NCBI RefSeq assembly: GCF_018130785.1
Contig: NZ_JAFCJT010000002.1
Coordinates: 682,001 to 746,000 of the forward strand
Direction of reading: 5' to 3'
Source: Bradyrhizobium liaoningense
Lineage (GTDB): Bacteria > Pseudomonadota > Alphaproteobacteria > Rhizobiales > Xanthobacteraceae
DNA: 64,000 nt
The translations under genes were made by a program, and so were the position numbers. The notes beneath the pieces were generated by a model that saw only the letters and a program-made list of their open reading frames with translations, ran no database searches and was not told the DNA's origin. This document shows positions 16,681 through 24,590 of this stretch, piece after piece. How positions within the stretch are numbered: the stretch's first letter is position 1; each line of letters starts with the position of its first letter.

Positions 16681-17697
16681 TCAGCTCACCGGCTTCGGCT
16701 CCGGGAATTTCCACTTCCCATTCAGGATTTCGGGACGCGGCCGATAGAGACGCACCGTGTAGTTCCAGCCCTTCATGATCGGCAGGCAGTTCGGAATCTT
16801 GCCGTCGCAACCGCCGAACTGGACCGTGGTGGAGCCGTCAGCCGATTTCGCCGCCGTCAGATTGTTGAGGGAGTAGGCGTTGTAGGGGTTCTTCTCGAAA
16901 TAGCCTTCGGCGTTGTAGAGGCTGATCGACCAGAAACCGTCCACCGGCACGTTGCCGGGAACGGTCAGCTTGTAGACCGTGCTGCCGTCGTTCTTTTCGG
17001 GGGTGACGCTGAGATAGGTAGCGTCCTTGTCGGGATTGCCGCCCCACCCTGCGGCGGTCCCGATCAGATGTCGGACCGGATCGACCTGTCCCTTGGCGCC
17101 AAACGCATTCTTGAAACCGCCTGCGGTTGACGCCAGCACCAGGAGAGCGTCCCGCACCTTCTTCTGACTGACCGGATCCCAATTCGGTATCTCGAACTTA
17201 CCGGGGGCCTTTTGGCTGATCGTGACGGCGTCCTGGACTGCGCGGACCTTCTCGACATCCTTCGGATCGTTGGGATCGACGAGGGTCCGAAGCCCGATCA
17301 GCGCATAGCGTGTGCCGACCTTCTTCCGATCGTATGTGTAACTTCCGGCGCGATACTCGATGTCGCCGACGATGTAGTGATCCTCGTCGACCACCATCAA
17401 CGACCGGAACCGCTTGCCTGCGTCCGGCAATTTGATTGTTGCCGGTCCGGCATCGAGATCGACGACGGCCATGGAATACAGCGTATCGCGATTCGACCGG
17501 ATGACGCCCTGTTTATCTATCGCCATCGGCTCGCGATGGTGAAACAGCTTGCCGGTGCCGCCGGCATCCTTGACACCGTTACCGAAATAAAGGTCGGACT
17601 CCGCGCGCCCAAAATTGTCGACCGTCACTGGAACGGGCGATTGCGCATATGCGGTCGACACGAGAAGGAATGACGCCGTCAGCACTGCTCTTTTCAT
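16681..17697 (-). CDS. DUF1254/DUF1214 domain secreted protein (short form)
   Basis: 338 residues with a signal peptide (cleavage after about residue 18, STAYA). The DUF1254 half includes SNRDTLYSMAVVDLDAGP and the DUF1214 half includes YKLTVPGNVPVDGFWSISLY. It shares the overall layout of its downstream neighbour but is about 140 residues shorter. GAGAGG lies just upstream of ATG 17697, and the gene starts 12 bases after the HlyD-like gene. The C-terminal region has a Cys pair (GGCDGKIPNC) that could form a disulfide. Function unknown; context suggests a periplasmic role in the sulfatase operon. Confidence 0.87.
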   Translation of the reverse strand: MKRAVLTASFLLVSTAYAQSPVPVTVDNFGRAESDLYFGNGVKDAGGTGKLFHHREPMAIDKQGVIRSNRDTLYSMAVVDLDAGPATIKLPDAGKRFRSLMVVDEDHYIVGDIEYRAGSYTYDRKKVGTRYALIGLRTLVDPNDPKDVEKVRAVQDAVTISQKAPGKFEIPNWDPVSQKKVRDALLVLASTAGGFKNAFGAKGQVDPVRHLIGTAAGWGGNPDKDATYLSVTPEKNDGSTVYKLTVPGNVPVDGFWSISLYNAEGYFEKNPYNAYSLNNLTAAKSADGSTTVQFGGCDGKIPNCLPIMKGWNYTVRLYRPRPEILNGKWKFPEPKPVS

Positions 17698-17709
17698 ATG
17701 TCCTCTCGT

Positions 17710-18651
17710 CTAGAATGGGTTGACGTAATTCAGGATCGCGACCTGCCGCAGGATCACGCGGCGCACGACATGGGTCGGCTTGGCGTGGTCGGTGTAAATC
17801 GCCGCCGTGCCGGCGCTGCCGGCAGGCAGGCGCTTGACGAAATCCGCATCGTCGAGCCTGACGCGAACGACGAAGGGCGCCGCTTCGATCCCTCGCGGCG
17901 CTACCGCCGTGCCCGATGTCTGGGTCTGCCCGGTCGCGATCGCCTGAAGCACGCTCTCGACCTTGCCGGAATAGATCTGCCCGGGGGCGAATTTGAAGGT
18001 GGCCTCGACCTCCTGCCCCGGCGCCACGTAACGCGCATCGATCTGGTTGATCTCGACGCCGATGATGGTGCTCGAGGTATCGATGAACGCCATCACCGGC
18101 GACAGCGGCAGGTTGGCGACGCGCGCGCCCTTGCGCAGCGCAAGGTTGGTGACGTAGCCGTCGCTGGGTGCGCGCACGATGGTCTTGTCGAGATTCCATT
18201 GTGCGGCCTCGAGCTGGCCGGAGAGCTGGTCGGCCTCCGATTGCCGCTGCTCGACGTCGAAGCCGCGGCCCGCGTCGCGCTCGAACAGCTGCGTCATCTG
18301 GCCGAGCCGTGTTTTGGCGAGCTTGAACTGCGCGTCGATCGCCTTGACTTGCGCGGCGTATGGCGTGGGGTCGATCTTGAACAGGACGTCGCCGGATTTG
18401 AGCGGAGCGTTGGCGACGACGGGGACGTCAGTCACTTCACCGGCAACATCGGGCACGATCGAGACGGCGTTGCGGACGACCAGCGCACTTCCTTGCGGCG
18501 CGCCCCATCCCATCGGAATGAAGAGGCAGATCAGGACGATCGCCATGACGATGAAAGGCGACGCCTTCCAGAACAGGTTGAAGCGCACGACGCCAAAGTG
18601 CACCAGCAGGAACAGCAGCACCAGGTAGGTATTGAGGATCGCGACGGCCAT
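17710..18651 (-). CDS. HlyD/YiaV-type membrane fusion protein
   Basis: 313 residues with two N-terminal hydrophobic segments (about 3-22 and 30-48), then a biotinyl-lipoyl-like hairpin domain split by a coiled coil (about 90-150) and a beta-barrel region. This is the HlyD/EmrA-like family that includes YiaV. ATG 18651 overlaps the stop of the preceding DUF3302 gene (TGATG), and the pairing DUF3302-HlyD is that of E. coli yiaW-yiaV. No inner-membrane pump or ABC partner is encoded here. It may link inner and outer membrane processes with the channel-like protein at 14135-15151. Confidence 0.88.
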   Translation of the reverse strand: MAVAILNTYLVLLFLLVHFGVVRFNLFWKASPFIVMAIVLICLFIPMGWGAPQGSALVVRNAVSIVPDVAGEVTDVPVVANAPLKSGDVLFKIDPTPYAAQVKAIDAQFKLAKTRLGQMTQLFERDAGRGFDVEQRQSEADQLSGQLEAAQWNLDKTIVRAPSDGYVTNLALRKGARVANLPLSPVMAFIDTSSTIIGVEINQIDARYVAPGQEVEATFKFAPGQIYSGKVESVLQAIATGQTQTSGTAVAPRGIEAAPFVVRVRLDDADFVKRLPAGSAGTAAIYTDHAKPTHVVRRVILRQVAILNYVNPF

Positions 18652-18890
18652 CACGCGTCTCCCGCCTTGCGCGCGGGCACGTCGAGATAGGCCCAGATGA
18701 GGGCGATCGGCCACAGCGCGAAGCCGAAGAAGAGCGTGATCCAGCCCGCGACCGTCACGGCCTGCGCATGGGGATGATTGCGCGACTTGGCAATGTGTCC
18801 GGGCAGCCAGCCGGCGATACAGACCACGCCGATCGCGCTGGCGAGCAGGATCATCAGCACGATCCAGGCGAAGATGTCGTAGCCGCTCAT
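18651..18890 (-). CDS. DUF3302 (YiaW-like) small inner-membrane protein
   Basis: 79 residues with two hydrophobic helices (about 6-30 and 44-68), in the DUF3302/YiaW family. Its stop overlaps the start of the HlyD-like gene by one base, giving the conserved yiaW-yiaV pair. Role unknown; presumably it supports the membrane fusion protein. Confidence 0.82.
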   Translation of the reverse strand: MSGYDIFAWIVLMILLASAIGVVCIAGWLPGHIAKSRNHPHAQAVTVAGWITLFFGFALWPIALIWAYLDVPARKAGDA

Positions 18891-18922
18891 GATGGCTGCT
18901 TCATCACATCAAGGGCGCACTA

Positions 18923-19432
18923 TCACTGGCAATAGTCCCAGAACCCCTGCGTCCGGGATGGATCAGTGTAGTACCAGCACATTCCCGGTGCTGGAGCCGC
19001 GCCGGCCCAGGCCGCAGCCGTTGCCGCTGTCACGAAGCCGATTGCCGCACCGGCGGCAATCGCGCCGCCTCTCGGCCAGTGGTAATAGCCGGGCCGTGCC
19101 CATGCGCCGCGGCCGGCGACCGCGGTGGTGCTGCGAGCCGCAACATTGCCGCGCGGTCCCCTGACGACCGTTGTGCCACGGTAGGCGGCTCCCCGCGGAC
19201 CGACCGCTGCGCCACCGCGATGAACGACGGCGCCACCACGGGGGCCGACCGCCGCACCGCCGCGGCGACCGGCCGCACGGACTTCGATGAGATCCGGCGA
19301 TCCAGCCGTGTCCTTGTGAATAGAAGCTGGCTGGAGCGGCGCTGCGGATACGATCCCGCTCGGAAGAGAAATACCGCTCGCTAGCGCCAACAAGCAGCTC
19401 GTCACCCGGACCATGCGCTTACGCCCAAACAT
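18923..19432 (-). CDS. secreted Gly/Arg/Ala-rich repeat protein
   Basis: 169 residues. A signal peptide (about residues 1-31) is followed by a short linker and a low-complexity stretch with repeats of the type RGGAAVGPRGGAVVHRGG, then an Ala-rich hydrophobic segment and a C-terminal motif with two Cys and several Trp/Tyr (CWYYTDPSRTQGFWDYC). ATG 19432 with GGGAG upstream is preferred. Many Bradyrhizobium genomes carry similar secreted Gly-rich proteins of unknown role. Its place between the sulfatase and the YiaW-like gene makes it part of the operon. Confidence 0.7.
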   Translation of the reverse strand: MFGRKRMVRVTSCLLALASGISLPSGIVSAAPLQPASIHKDTAGSPDLIEVRAAGRRGGAAVGPRGGAVVHRGGAAVGPRGAAYRGTTVVRGPRGNVAARSTTAVAGRGAWARPGYYHWPRGGAIAAGAAIGFVTAATAAAWAGAAPAPGMCWYYTDPSRTQGFWDYCQ

Positions 19433-19493
19433 CGCGATACTCCCGTTGCATTTTCTTGTTGATGATGACCCGGCGGTCCTCTCAGGCATTGCT

Positions 19494-21131
19494 CTATTTG
19501 GGTGCCGCCTTGTCCATCGATTTCATCAACGCGTCGACCATCTGGTCGATGCTGAAACTCGCGGACCGCTGGCTCGGCGGAAATTCCTTGAAGGTCTGGA
19601 GGAACGGCGCCACGCGCCAGACGCCGTACTGGATCAGATAGGCGTTCTTGGCCAGCCAGTCGTAATACTGATCAGATACGACGTCGGCGCGTTCGAACGG
19701 ATCCATCCGCAGATTGAATACCTTCGGTGCGCGCAAGCAGGTAAACGGGTTCGCCCAGACCTCGAACCCCCCCGGCTTTCGCTGCTCGCAGAAGACGATC
19801 TTGAAGTCGTTGTAGCGGTAGGCAACGACCTCGCCGTCGTCATTGAGATAGTAGAACTCGTTGCGAGCGGACTTACCCTGACCAGTCAGCAGTGGCAGTT
19901 GGTTGTAGCCGTCGAGATGCACTTTGGCGGACTTGCCGCTGAGGCTTGTGCCGTTGAGCAAGCGATCCTTGATGTCAGAGTCGCCCGCGGCGGCAAGCAG
20001 AGTTGGGAACCAATCCAGGCCAGACATGATCTCGTTGGAGACCTCGCCAGCCTTGATATGACCCGGCCAACGCACCATGGCCGGCACGCGGAACGCGCCC
20101 TCCCAGTTGGTGTCCTTTTCACTGCGGAACGGCGTCGTCGCAGCGTCCGGCCATGACCACTGATTTGGTCCGTTGTCGGTGGTGTAGACGACGATCGTGT
20201 TGTTGGCGATGCCGAGGTCATCGAGCGTCTTCAGCAGTTTTCCGACATCGCCGTCGTGCTCGATCATGCCGTCGGCATATTCGTTTCCCGGCATGCCGCT
20301 CTGTCCCTGCATGGATGCGCGAACATGCGTAAATGCGTGCATACGCGTCGTGTTCATCCAGGTGAAGAAGGGTTTGTTGGCCCTTGCCTGCCGCTTGATG
20401 AAATCGATCGCGGCGTCCGTGGTCTCGTCGTCAACCGTCTCCATCCGCTTCCTGTTGAGCGGACCGGTGTCTTCGATCTTGCCGTCAGCGGACGCCTTGA
20501 GCACGCCGCGCGGCGTGTTGCCCTTGATGAACGCGGTGTCATTCTTGGGATAATAGGGCCGCTCGGGCTCCTCCTCGGCGTTGAGATGATAGAGATTGCC
20601 GAAGAACTCGTCGAAGCCGTGCCTGGTCGGCAGATATTCGTCGCGATCGCCGAGATGGTTCTTGCCGAACTGTCCGGTGGCGTAGCCAAGCGGCTTGAGG
20701 GCCTGCGCGATCGTGACGTCCCGGTCCTGGAGGCCGACAGCGGCGCCGGGAATACCGACCTTGCAGAGACCGGTACGCAGGCAGACCTGCCCCGTAATGA
20801 ACGTGGAGCGGCCGGCTGTGCAGCTGTTCTCCGCGTAGTAGTCGGTAAACATCATCCCTTCATTGGCTATGCGGTCGATATTCGGCGTCTTGTATCCCGT
20901 CACGCCGCGCGTATAGGCGCTGATGTTCGACTGGCCGATGTCGTCACCGAAGATCACGAGAATATTGGGCTTCGCCGTGTTCGATTGCTGCGCAATTGCG
21001 GGCGCCTTCACTACGGGCGACAGGCTTGTCGCGAGGAGAGCCGCCGTCAGCAGAGCGCGAAGCAACGATTTCCGGCAGCTCCCGGCCGGATTCTCCGTGG
21101 TGCTGCCGGTATCTTCGAGATTCACGCTCAT
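19494..21131 (-). CDS. secreted arylsulfatase (formylglycine type)
   Basis: 545 residues of the alkaline phosphatase/sulfatase fold. After an N-terminal export segment (about 20-48) comes the metal-binding GDD near residue 62 and the sulfatase signature CTAGR at 104-108, where Cys104 is the residue that must be oxidised to formylglycine. The middle and C-terminus (TTDNGPNQWSWPDA, then a Gly/Trp-rich tail) are family-like. It hydrolyses sulfate esters, releasing sulfate. GGAG lies 5 bases before ATG 21131 and the FGE gene ends 8 bases upstream, so enzyme and maturase are made together. Substrate unknown. Confidence 0.93.
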   Translation of the reverse strand: MSVNLEDTGSTTENPAGSCRKSLLRALLTAALLATSLSPVVKAPAIAQQSNTAKPNILVIFGDDIGQSNISAYTRGVTGYKTPNIDRIANEGMMFTDYYAENSCTAGRSTFITGQVCLRTGLCKVGIPGAAVGLQDRDVTIAQALKPLGYATGQFGKNHLGDRDEYLPTRHGFDEFFGNLYHLNAEEEPERPYYPKNDTAFIKGNTPRGVLKASADGKIEDTGPLNRKRMETVDDETTDAAIDFIKRQARANKPFFTWMNTTRMHAFTHVRASMQGQSGMPGNEYADGMIEHDGDVGKLLKTLDDLGIANNTIVVYTTDNGPNQWSWPDAATTPFRSEKDTNWEGAFRVPAMVRWPGHIKAGEVSNEIMSGLDWFPTLLAAAGDSDIKDRLLNGTSLSGKSAKVHLDGYNQLPLLTGQGKSARNEFYYLNDDGEVVAYRYNDFKIVFCEQRKPGGFEVWANPFTCLRAPKVFNLRMDPFERADVVSDQYYDWLAKNAYLIQYGVWRVAPFLQTFKEFPPSQRSASFSIDQMVDALMKSMDKAAPK

Positions 21132-21139
21132 GCAAACTC

Positions 21140-22147
21140 CTACTTTCCAGAAGCCATTGGCGGCGTCTGAGAGGCGGGTACCCGAACCACGCAGCGAAAG
21201 CCGACATGGCTGGTCGAGGTATCGACCGGCTCAGCGTGCCGCGCGGCGGGGCGGTAGCGACGGCAATAGTTCGGCGCGCACAGATGCGAGCCGCCTTTCA
21301 AGACTTTGCGCGGTATCCGGATGCTCGGTTGACATGGATCAAAGCTCGCTTCTTCGCGGCCGCCGCGGGGATTTTTCGGGATGCAGCAGGGTTTCGCGGC
21401 GTCGGCGGCGTGCTTTGACGACCACCAGTCCGAGGTCCACTCCCAGACATTGCCGATCATGTCGTGGAGGCCGTAGCCATTCGGCGGGAAAGCCATGACC
21501 GGCGAGGTACGCTCGAACCCATCCTCGCCGAGATTCTGGACAGGGAATTTGCCCTGCCAGATGTTGGCCATGTGCTTGCCGCCGGGCATCAGCGCATCGC
21601 CCCAGGCGAACTCCTCGCCGTCGAGGCCGCCGCGCGCGGCGAACTCCCATTCCGCTTCCGTCGGCAGCTCCTTGCCGGCCCAGTGGGCATAGGCGGCTGC
21701 ATCGCTATAGGAGATGTGCACGACCGGATGGTCGTCGAGGCCCTTGATGTTGCTGCCGGGTCCTTGGGGATGGCGCCAGTTGGCGCCGCGCATGAAGGAC
21801 CACCATTGGCTCCAGTCGGTGAGATCGGTGATGCGCGGCAGCGGCGAGAACACCAGCGAACCGGCGTAGAGCATCTCGTTCAGCGCGCCGGGATAGTCCT
21901 TTGGATCAGGAACGATCTGCGCTTCGGTGACGTGGCCCGTCGCGTTGACGAATTGCTTGAACTGCCTGTTGGTGACGGGTGTGCGGTCAATCCAGAATCC
22001 GTCGACGGAGACGCGATGGCTCGGCGCCTCCTCGGGATAATGGTGATCAGATCCCATGCGGAAGGTCCCGCCGGGAATGAAGACCATGTCGCCGGTCTTC
22101 ACGTCATCCGGCAACCACTCGCAACGACCCGGGTCCGCCCGCAGCAT
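21140..22147 (-). CDS. formylglycine-generating enzyme (SUMF1/FGE family)
   Basis: 335 residues with the FGE fold: an early IPGGTFRMGS, then ELPTEAEWEFAARGG, NVWEWTSDWW and a C-terminal KGGSHLC...GFRC stretch. The copper-binding catalytic cysteine pair is present as Cys290 and Cys295. The enzyme oxidises the signature Cys of sulfatases to formylglycine, here most likely Cys104 of the sulfatase encoded immediately downstream. There is no signal peptide, so the modification would occur in the cytoplasm before export. First gene of the - strand operon, divergent from the AraC-type regulator. Usual length for the family. Confidence 0.93.
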   Translation of the reverse strand: MLRADPGRCEWLPDDVKTGDMVFIPGGTFRMGSDHHYPEEAPSHRVSVDGFWIDRTPVTNRQFKQFVNATGHVTEAQIVPDPKDYPGALNEMLYAGSLVFSPLPRITDLTDWSQWWSFMRGANWRHPQGPGSNIKGLDDHPVVHISYSDAAAYAHWAGKELPTEAEWEFAARGGLDGEEFAWGDALMPGGKHMANIWQGKFPVQNLGEDGFERTSPVMAFPPNGYGLHDMIGNVWEWTSDWWSSKHAADAAKPCCIPKNPRGGREEASFDPCQPSIRIPRKVLKGGSHLCAPNYCRRYRPAARHAEPVDTSTSHVGFRCVVRVPASQTPPMASGK

Positions 22148-22655
22148 GCTGGAAACTCCGATACGCGCATTCTACCCGATGCTACGGCGCGGATTTAGCA
22201 GGCGTCGATGACGGCACATTTCCCGGCATTCTGGACGCATTTTCTGGTCCCCTCTTTTTGGCGCCAAAGGTGCGAGATGGGTGTCGTAGATTTGCGTCAG
22301 CGCCTCTCCCTTTTTTGCGCACATCCTTTGAGCATGCGGCAATAACATACCGCCTCCGCCGCCCGGCGGGTCCGCAGATCGATCACCACTGATATCGCCT
22401 AGGTTGCAAACGGTATCCGAAGATTGGTCGGCTGTGATGTGCAGTTTGTGCCAGCATGCCGAGCCCGTTGGTGAGGCTTAACGACACATGCCGCAAATTC
22501 CTTAATCCACACCGTATGTGGCGCATGACTCGCGTCAAATTCGTCGATGATTTACCTCAAAAAACGCGAAGTCGGATTGTCTCAACCACTTCGCGTTGTG
22601 GTGGTATCTTGCTGCCTGCCGCAGAATTGTCGCGCTTGCGTAACAGGGTACAGCC
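22148..22655. other. divergent promoter region of FGE-sulfatase operon and AraC gene
   Basis: 508 bases with no convincing gene. It must hold the promoters for both transcription units and probably the binding site of the AraC-type regulator. An inverted repeat at 22563-22597 is annotated separately; the rest is unremarkable apart from AT-richer patches around 22480-22560. Confidence 0.55.
22563..22597. promoter_or_regulatory. 10-bp inverted repeat before the AraC-type gene
   Basis: Perfect arms AACGCGAAGT (22563-22572) and ACTTCGCGTT (22588-22597) with a 15-base spacer, 58 bases before ATG 22656. The spacing would fit an operator for autoregulation or a leader hairpin; neither can be decided from sequence. 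Confidence 0.5.
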
Positions 22656-23648
22656 ATGGGCCAATTCCTTCTGGTTGATTCGCGTAAGCTCGACGGGTTC
22701 GAAGGTCTTCACCAGGCTGTTCACGGCTCGCATGTCGATGTGATGCAACTCGGGCGCGGGCGGCTGCGCGGAACGCTATCCCATGTCGGCATCGACGATT
22801 TCTCGCTCAGCATCGGCACGTTCAACGTCGGCATGCGCACGCAGCGGGTCTCCAGCGACGACAAGCTGATCATCGGGATGCTGCTCGCGGCCGAGGAGCG
22901 CGTCACCCACTGGTCGTTCGACATGTGCCTCAACGACGTGCTCGTGATTCCGCCGCTGCTCGAGCATGACGGAATCTTTCACGGCGCATCCGCTTACGCC
23001 GCCATGCGCTTCGACCTCAGCGAGGTCGCATCGCTGTTCGGCGGCGAAGCGAGGCTGAGCGATCCAGACACCTGGCGCAGCCGCGGCCACTTCCGGGCGG
23101 ACCGCGAGAGCGGCCCGATCGCCTCACGCCGCCTGGTCCGCATCATGTCGCATCTACGCACCTCCAAGGGTGGGCTGACGCCCTCGACCGCCGATTTCTG
23201 GAAGCGATCGATCGTCGAGTGCATGGCGGCCAACGTCATGTCGTCACTGCCGCCCGATGATACCGGCTGGCTCCCCTCGGCAAGGCGGCTGATCCGCCGG
23301 GTCGAGGCGTATCTCGACGAGGCCGGCGCGCGTCCGGTGCATGTTTCGGAAATCTGCGCCACTCTCGGGGTATCGCGCCGCACCCTCCACCGCGCTTTTC
23401 AGGAGGTGTTCGGTCTGGGTCCGGTCAGCTTCCTCAGGCACAAGCGGCTGTGCGCCGTTCATTCGATTCTGCGTGAAAGCGCGCCGGGGTCGACGACGGT
23501 GGCCGCTGCCGCCATGCAGCAGGGCTTCTATGAGCTCGGGCGGTTCTCGCAATATTATTTTGCGATGTTCGGGGAGCGCCCGTCACAGACGCTGGGAATT
23601 GGAGCTCCCCCGCGCTGGAGGCAGGAGTCCTCTGAGCGTGAATTATAG
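22656..23648 (+). CDS. AraC-family transcriptional regulator
   Basis: 330 residues. The N-terminal ~210 residues form a ligand-sensing domain without a known family signature. The C-terminal ~110 residues form the double helix-turn-helix of AraC/XylS proteins, with ISEICATLGVSRRTLHRAF as the first helix set and the YELGRFSQYYFAMFGERPSQ pattern as the second. It is divergent from the FGE-sulfatase operon and the only regulator nearby, so it most likely controls that operon in response to a small molecule. AGGG lies 9 bases before the ATG. Confidence 0.9.
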   Translation: MGQFLLVDSRKLDGFEGLHQAVHGSHVDVMQLGRGRLRGTLSHVGIDDFSLSIGTFNVGMRTQRVSSDDKLIIGMLLAAEERVTHWSFDMCLNDVLVIPPLLEHDGIFHGASAYAAMRFDLSEVASLFGGEARLSDPDTWRSRGHFRADRESGPIASRRLVRIMSHLRTSKGGLTPSTADFWKRSIVECMAANVMSSLPPDDTGWLPSARRLIRRVEAYLDEAGARPVHVSEICATLGVSRRTLHRAFQEVFGLGPVSFLRHKRLCAVHSILRESAPGSTTVAAAAMQQGFYELGRFSQYYFAMFGERPSQTLGIGAPPRWRQESSEREL

Positions 23649-23803
23649 GCGCTTGGCTCGGTGGCGCTTGCGGAGGTCCGACCGATTCCCTCTCGGCCGG
23701 TCGGCGGAACGGCCAGACACCGGGCCGAACGCCCCCAAAAGCACAATCATGGAATTGCGTTGCGCAAATGCAACACACCCAAGGCGTTGAATTTATTGGA
23801 TTT

Positions 23804-23878
23804 TGGCTCCCCGGGCTGGATTCGAACCAGCGACCATCCGATTAACAGTCGGATGCTCTACCGCTGAGCTACCGAGGA
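23804..23878 (-). tRNA. tRNA-Asn (anticodon GTT)
   Basis: A full cloverleaf on the - strand: acceptor TCCTCGG pairs with CCGGGGA (one T-G pair), D arm with GCGGTAGAGC, anticodon GTT (23844-23846), TTCGAATCC T loop, G discriminator and an encoded CCA (23804-23806). Confidence 0.95.
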
Positions 23879-24012
23879 AAAGGCGAACCAGTCGTTCGCG
23901 CGCGGCTGCGTATAACAAAGCCGCCAGCGCTTGCAAAGGACGAATTCGCGATCTTGCACAAAGCGTGGAGGAAGGGCCTCGAGGCCCCTCCTCGGGTCCA
24001 TGTCGGGCCGGC

Positions 24013-24381
24013 TTACTCGGCGACGAAGGACGTGGTCTTGGTGCCGGGGTCGTAGCGCAGGCGCAGCGCGGTCATCTTGCACAGATTGACATTCTTCCAG
24101 AGCACGGCCTCGTCATAGTTCTGCCAGTCGACGCGGATGTTCCAGACGCATCCCTCGTCGTCCTCGTCGAACTCGACATAGGTGCTCGCCTGGTTCTGCA
24201 AAACCTTCTCGAGCTCGTTCTCCCATTCGTCCAGGCCGTCGTCCGGCGCGTTGAAGCCGAGGAATTTGATGGCATAGCCGGTCTCGTTGACGACGGTGAC
24301 GTTGCGCGCGTCAGCTGCGAACGACGCCGAAGCCGCGATTGCAAGACCGATCGCGATCAGTCCAGACAGAAAATACTTCAT
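24013..24381 (-). CDS. secreted hypothetical protein
   Basis: 122 residues with a clear signal peptide (about 1-22, ending SFA). The mature part begins with a VTVVNETGYAIKFL beta pattern, is acidic in the middle (FDEDDEGC), and has two Cys that could form one disulfide. I do not recognise the family. It lies downstream of the flotillin gene on the same strand but after a 209-base gap, so it is probably separate. Periplasmic location inferred. Confidence 0.75.
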   Translation of the reverse strand: MKYFLSGLIAIGLAIAASASFAADARNVTVVNETGYAIKFLGFNAPDDGLDEWENELEKVLQNQASTYVEFDEDDEGCVWNIRVDWQNYDEAVLWKNVNLCKMTALRLRYDPGTKTTSFVAE

Positions 24382-24590
24382 GTGAAAATCTCCGGATCGA
24401 AACAGGCTCCGGCGCCTGACGTCGATCGGCGCAGGCGCCGCGGCAACAAATGGCGTTGCCTCGATTCGTCCGGAGCGAGATCGAGACGTTCAGCGCGCCA
24501 TCGATCAGCACTCCGGCTCGTTGCACGACGCGAGACGCGCAACGAGCCAGTTCATATCGATTCGATTTCTCCGCAGCAATGAATGGGCAT

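Noticed and set aside
22456..22743. Frame across the AraC promoter region
   Set aside because: No start signal and it runs into the AraC gene in another frame.
23661..23867. + strand open frame across tRNA-Asn
   Set aside because: Ends in the antisense-tRNA artefact (GWIRTSDHPINS).
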